This document shows, piece after piece, positions 61,057 through 64,000 of a DNA stretch of 64,000 bases; position 1 is the first letter of the stretch; the number at the start of each line of letters is the position of its first letter. The stretch is from the NCBI RefSeq assembly GCF_030269545.1, contig NZ_BSTN01000013.1, forward strand, positions 62,001 to 126,000, read 5' to 3'. This DNA is from Actinomadura sp. NBRC 104425. GTDB taxonomy: Bacteria; Actinomycetota; Actinomycetes; Streptosporangiales; Streptosporangiaceae. The position numbers were made by a program, and so were the translations under genes. Below the pieces are notes generated by a model. The model was not told the DNA's origin, ran no database searches, and saw only the letters and a list, made by a program, of their open reading frames with translations.

Positions 61057-62483
61057 CTGTTCCTCCATCGGTCGCGGGCGTGCGCCACCCGGTCCAGGTA
61101 GTCGGCGTAGCCGGCGGCGTAGAAGTCGGCGCGCCCGGGGTCGGGGTCGCAGCCGGCCGCCGGCTCGGTCCATTCCCCGGCGTCCAGATCGACGCCGAGG
61201 CGGTCGGCGGCGGCCAGCACGGCGCCGCGCGCGCCCGTCTCCGGGGCGGCGACCCGCACCGGCCGTCCGATCACGTCGGCGAACAGCTGCAGCCAGCGCC
61301 GGCTGCGCGTGCCGCCGCCGCACACCGCCAGGCGGCCGGAGAGCCCGGCGGCGTCCAGGCAGTGCCGGGCCGCGTAGGCGATGCCCTCGCAGGTCGCGCG
61401 CACCAGGTCGGCCTTGGACGTCTCCAGGCTGACGCCGCTGATCTCGGCGCGGGCGCCCGGCTCGACGAACGGCGCCCGCTCCCCCGACGGCGCGAAGTAC
61501 GGCAGGATCCGCACCCCGTTCGCGCCGGGCGGGGACTCGGCCAGCAGGTCCTCGACCCGGTCGTGCGACAGGCCGGTGGACGCCAGCACCCAGTCCAGGG
61601 CGGCCGTGCCGACCATCGCGGGCATCGCGCACAGCCACCGGCCGGGCCGCTCGGTCGCCAGCGTCAGCCCGGCGGGCTCGCGCCCCAGGTCCAGGTCGTC
61701 GGTGACGACCTGGCAGGCCAGCGTGGTGCCGACGGTGAGCAGCCCGTCGCCCGGCTCGGTGATCCCCGCGCCGCGCGCGCACGCGGGCAGGTCGAACGGG
61801 CCGCCGGCGACGGGCGTCCCGGCGGGCAGCCCGGCGCCGTCCCGGCCGGCCGGCGGGCGGATCTCCCCCACCGGGAGGGGGTCGTGGACGGGCGCCAGCA
61901 GACCGGCCCGGTGCGTCAGCCCGCACGCCTCGATCGCCTCCGCGTCGTAGCCGCGGGTGCGCGGGTCGAGGAACGGCACGGACGCGTCGGACACGTCGGT
62001 GGCGCGCACGCCCGTCCACCGCTGGAACACCACGTCCTTGCAGTATCCAGCGGTGGCGGCGGCGTCGAGCACCTCGGGGCGGTGCCGGTCGAACCACGCC
62101 AGCACCGGCCCGGCGCTGCCGGGGAACATGCCCGAGCCGGTGCGGCGGAAGACCCGCTCGGTCACGCCGTCGGCCGTCCACCCGGCCAGGATGTCGGCGG
62201 CCCGGCCGTCCATCCATGACACCGCCGGGTGCACCGGCCGGGCGTTTCCGTCCACCAGCCACACGCCGTCGCCCTGGCCGGTCAGCCCGGCCAGGCGCGG
62301 TGTCACGCCGAGCGCGGCGGTCACCTCGCCGACGGCCCGACACACCTCGTCGATGTCCTGCTCGACCCGGCCGTCGCGCACCGCCAGCCGGGTGCGCCGC
62401 GACTCCACCCGCAGGACGCGTCCCCGCTCGTCGAAGGCCGCCGCCTTGACCAGCGAGGTCCCCACGTCGATCCCGACGTACAT
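61053..62483 (-). CDS. FGGY-family carbohydrate kinase B
   Basis: A 476-residue FGGY kinase, only distantly related to the adjacent kinase A. It has YVGIDVGTSLVKAAAFDERG, VSWMDGRAADILAG, GLLTVGTTLACQVV and the C-terminal AVCGGGTRSRRWLQLFADV. Two different kinases in one operon suggest two related substrates (for example both enantiomers of a polyol or ketose) or a kinase pair for a degraded and an intermediate sugar. ATG 62483. Confidence 0.92.
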   Translation of the reverse strand: MYVGIDVGTSLVKAAAFDERGRVLRVESRRTRLAVRDGRVEQDIDEVCRAVGEVTAALGVTPRLAGLTGQGDGVWLVDGNARPVHPAVSWMDGRAADILAGWTADGVTERVFRRTGSGMFPGSAGPVLAWFDRHRPEVLDAAATAGYCKDVVFQRWTGVRATDVSDASVPFLDPRTRGYDAEAIEACGLTHRAGLLAPVHDPLPVGEIRPPAGRDGAGLPAGTPVAGGPFDLPACARGAGITEPGDGLLTVGTTLACQVVTDDLDLGREPAGLTLATERPGRWLCAMPAMVGTAALDWVLASTGLSHDRVEDLLAESPPGANGVRILPYFAPSGERAPFVEPGARAEISGVSLETSKADLVRATCEGIAYAARHCLDAAGLSGRLAVCGGGTRSRRWLQLFADVIGRPVRVAAPETGARGAVLAAADRLGVDLDAGEWTEPAAGCDPDPGRADFYAAGYADYLDRVAHARDRWRNS

Positions 62484-62492
62484 GTGCCGCCC

Positions 62493-63506
62493 TCAGGGGT
62501 TCATGCAGTGGGCCAGGGCCTCGCCGCGCGCGTACCGGCCGACCTCGGCGGCGACGATGCGGGCGGCCTTGTGCGCCACCGCGCGGCTGGCGCCGCCCAG
62601 GTGCGGGGTCATGACGAGGTTGGGGGTGGTGAACAGCCGCGACCCGGCGGGGACGGGCTCGGCGTAGAAGGTGTCCAGCCCGGCGGCCATCAGGTGGCCG
62701 GAGTCCAGGGCGTCGCAGAGGGCGTCGTAGTCGAGCAGCGGCCCGCGCGCCACGTTGACCAGCACCGACCCTGACGGCATGAGACCGATCTCGCGCGCGC
62801 CGATCAGGCCGCGGGTCTCGGGGGTGACGCGGGCGTGCAGCGTCACCACCCGCGACCGGCCGAGCAGCTCCTCCAGGGTGTCGACGCGCTCGCCGACGAC
62901 CTCGCCCTCGGCGTACGGGTCGTACACCAGCACCTTCGCGCCGAACGCCGCCATGACGCGGGCGACGCGGCTGCCGATCGCGCCGTACCCGACCAGGCCG
63001 ACGGTGGTGTCCTCCAGTTCCAGCCCGCAGTTCTCATAGGAGTAGAAGTCGCCGCGCCACTCGCGCTCGACGGCCAGCGAGTGGTGCGTCTGGGGGATGC
63101 GGCGCAGCGTCGCCAGCATGATCCCGACGGTGAACTCGGCGGTGGCGGTGGCGTTGCGGCCGGGCGCGTAGCAGACCCGCACGCCCCGCTCGGCGGCGGC
63201 CTCGACGTTGACGTTGACCGGACCGCCGCGGCTGACGACGATCAGCTTCAGGTCGGGTGCGGCCGCCAGCACGCGGCGGGTGAACGGCGCCATCTGGGTG
63301 ACGCACACCTCCGCCCCGTCCAGCGCCTCGATCATGGCGTCCTCGGTGCCGGACGCCTCGTCCACCTCGGCGACCCGGCCGAACGGCTCCACCGGCCACG
63401 GCAGGGTGGCCTCGGCGATGTCCGGGGCGTCGCCCAGCTCGTCGCGCAGGGCCTTGACCAGCAGCGAGGTCAGCACGAAATGGTCACCGGCGGCAAGAAT
63501 CCTCAT
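62493..63506 (-). CDS. 2-hydroxyacid dehydrogenase (phosphoglycerate dehydrogenase-like)
   Basis: A 337-residue NAD-dependent dehydrogenase with VGLVGYGAIGSRVARVMAAF, NVARGPLLDYDALCDAL, FYAEPVP and MTPHLGGASRAVAHKAA (catalytic Arg, Glu and His). An atypical longer N-terminal segment (ILAAGDHFVLTSLLVKAL) distinguishes it from SerA. It overlaps the ABC ATPase stop by four bases (ATGA) and lies in the sugar-kinase operon, so the substrate is probably a sugar-derived acid. Confidence 0.9.
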   Translation of the reverse strand: MRILAAGDHFVLTSLLVKALRDELGDAPDIAEATLPWPVEPFGRVAEVDEASGTEDAMIEALDGAEVCVTQMAPFTRRVLAAAPDLKLIVVSRGGPVNVNVEAAAERGVRVCYAPGRNATATAEFTVGIMLATLRRIPQTHHSLAVEREWRGDFYSYENCGLELEDTTVGLVGYGAIGSRVARVMAAFGAKVLVYDPYAEGEVVGERVDTLEELLGRSRVVTLHARVTPETRGLIGAREIGLMPSGSVLVNVARGPLLDYDALCDALDSGHLMAAGLDTFYAEPVPAGSRLFTTPNLVMTPHLGGASRAVAHKAARIVAAEVGRYARGEALAHCMNP

Positions 63507-64000
63507 CGGATCGCCTCTCCTGTCTCGGCGTCGAACACATGGGTGCGGTGCGGGTCGAAGCGCAGGGCCACGGCCTCGCCGGCGTTCAGCCGGACCTCGG
63601 GGGCGGTCTGCGCGACGACGGCCTTGTCCACGCCCTCCAGCCGCAGGGTGGCCAGGCCCATCTCCAGCAGCGGCTCGTAGACCGCGACGGTGCCGCGCAG
63701 GTCGGCCTCGGCCCCCGACAGCAGCACGTCCTCGGGGCGGACGCCGACGACGACCTCGCGCCCGTCGGGCACCCGCACGCCCTCCGGCAGCGGCACGCGG
63801 ACGGCCTGCGACAGCCGGACCGCGCCGCCGTCCACCCGCCCGGGCAGCAGGTTGATGACCGGTTCGCCGACGAAGTCGGCGACGAACAGGTTGGCCGGCC
63901 GGTCGTAGATCTCGTCGGGGGTGCCGATCTGCTGGATGACCCCGTCCTTCATCACGGCGATCCGGTCGGCCAGCGAGACCGCCTCCTCCTGGTCGTGGGT
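63503..64000 (-). CDS. Sugar ABC importer ATPase (UgpC/MsmK type), C-terminal part
   Basis: The last 165 residues of a MalK-like ATPase; the N-terminal nucleotide domain lies beyond the window edge. It starts with THDQEEAVSLADRIAVMKDG (H-loop and switch region) and IQQIGTPDEIYDRPANLFVA. A TOBE-type regulatory domain (EVVVGVRPEDVLLSG, LRFDPHRTHVFDAETGEAI) follows. It would energise uptake of the sugar used by the downstream kinases and aldolase. Confidence 0.92.
   Translation of the reverse strand, partial: THDQEEAVSLADRIAVMKDGVIQQIGTPDEIYDRPANLFVADFVGEPVINLLPGRVDGGAVRLSQAVRVPLPEGVRVPDGREVVVGVRPEDVLLSGAEADLRGTVAVYEPLLEMGLATLRLEGVDKAVVAQTAPEVRLNAGEAVALRFDPHRTHVFDAETGEAIR

Overview
The window is a very GC-rich, densely coding actinobacterial chromosome segment. 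RbpA, WhiA, a TIGR03084 (mycothiol-type DinB) protein, an ACT-GNAT acetyltransferase and the zwf-opcA-pgl and gap-pgk-tpiA-secG orders all point to a mycelial actinomycete. Gene content and protein style suggest Streptosporangiales, Actinomadura-like; this placement is an inference, because no 16S or other phylogenetic marker is present. No tRNA, rRNA or CRISPR array was seen.

Layout. 1-6.8 kb (+): two tandem, motif-degenerate glucose-6-phosphate-isomerase-like genes, then zwf, opcA and pgl (oxidative pentose phosphate pathway), closed by a hairpin terminator. 6.9-10.6 kb (+): a NarL-type two-component system and a two-gene ABC exporter whose upstream regions share a paired motif. 10.6-13.7 kb (-): a possible RiPP-like operon (a 35-codon ORF, a PaaK-like adenylating enzyme and a YcaO protein, joined by GTGA overlaps), ending in an MFS-transporter remnant and an IS5-type transposase remnant. 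14.0-16.0 kb (+): an ACT-GNAT acetyltransferase and a methyltransferase. 15.9-33.2 kb (-): a long conserved block with glyA under a ZTP riboswitch, a methyltransferase, rbpA, secG, tpiA, pgk, gap, an asparagine-synthase-like protein, whiA, yvcK, rapZ, uvrC, a Rieske lipoprotein and uvrA behind an SOS-box-like site. 33.6-40.3 kb (-): a TetR/metallo-hydrolase pair, a Crp-like regulator, a 1293-residue Crp-HTH/NB-ARC/TPR protein and a small multi-pass membrane protein. 40.5-47.4 kb: a metallo-beta-lactamase hydrolase, an AtuA-like protein with a TIGR03084 partner, a secreted DUF1996 protein, and an azoreductase divergent from an ECF41-type sigma factor.

47.5-55.0 kb: two divergent arms for hydroxy-acid/sugar-acid use. 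The minus arm has an Nramp-like permease, a 2-hydroxyacid dehydrogenase, an aldo/keto reductase and an HpcH/HpaI aldolase. The plus arm has an OtnK-type acid-sugar kinase, a PdxA2-type dehydrogenase and a DeoR regulator. Palindromic candidate operators lie between the arms. 55.0-58.8 kb (-): a protein methyltransferase, an F420-type nitroreductase/hemerythrin fusion, a histidine phosphatase and a GT4 glycosyltransferase. 58.9-64.0 kb (-): a sugar catabolic operon with a class II aldolase, two FGGY kinases, a 2-hydroxyacid dehydrogenase and the truncated ATPase of a sugar ABC importer.

The least familiar items are the Crp-NB-ARC-TPR operon with its small membrane protein, the YcaO/PaaK-like/small-ORF operon, and the tandem isomerase-like genes that appear to have lost their catalytic motifs. 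Several genes start with GTG 6-7 nt after a TAnnnT -10 element, which suggests frequent leaderless transcription.
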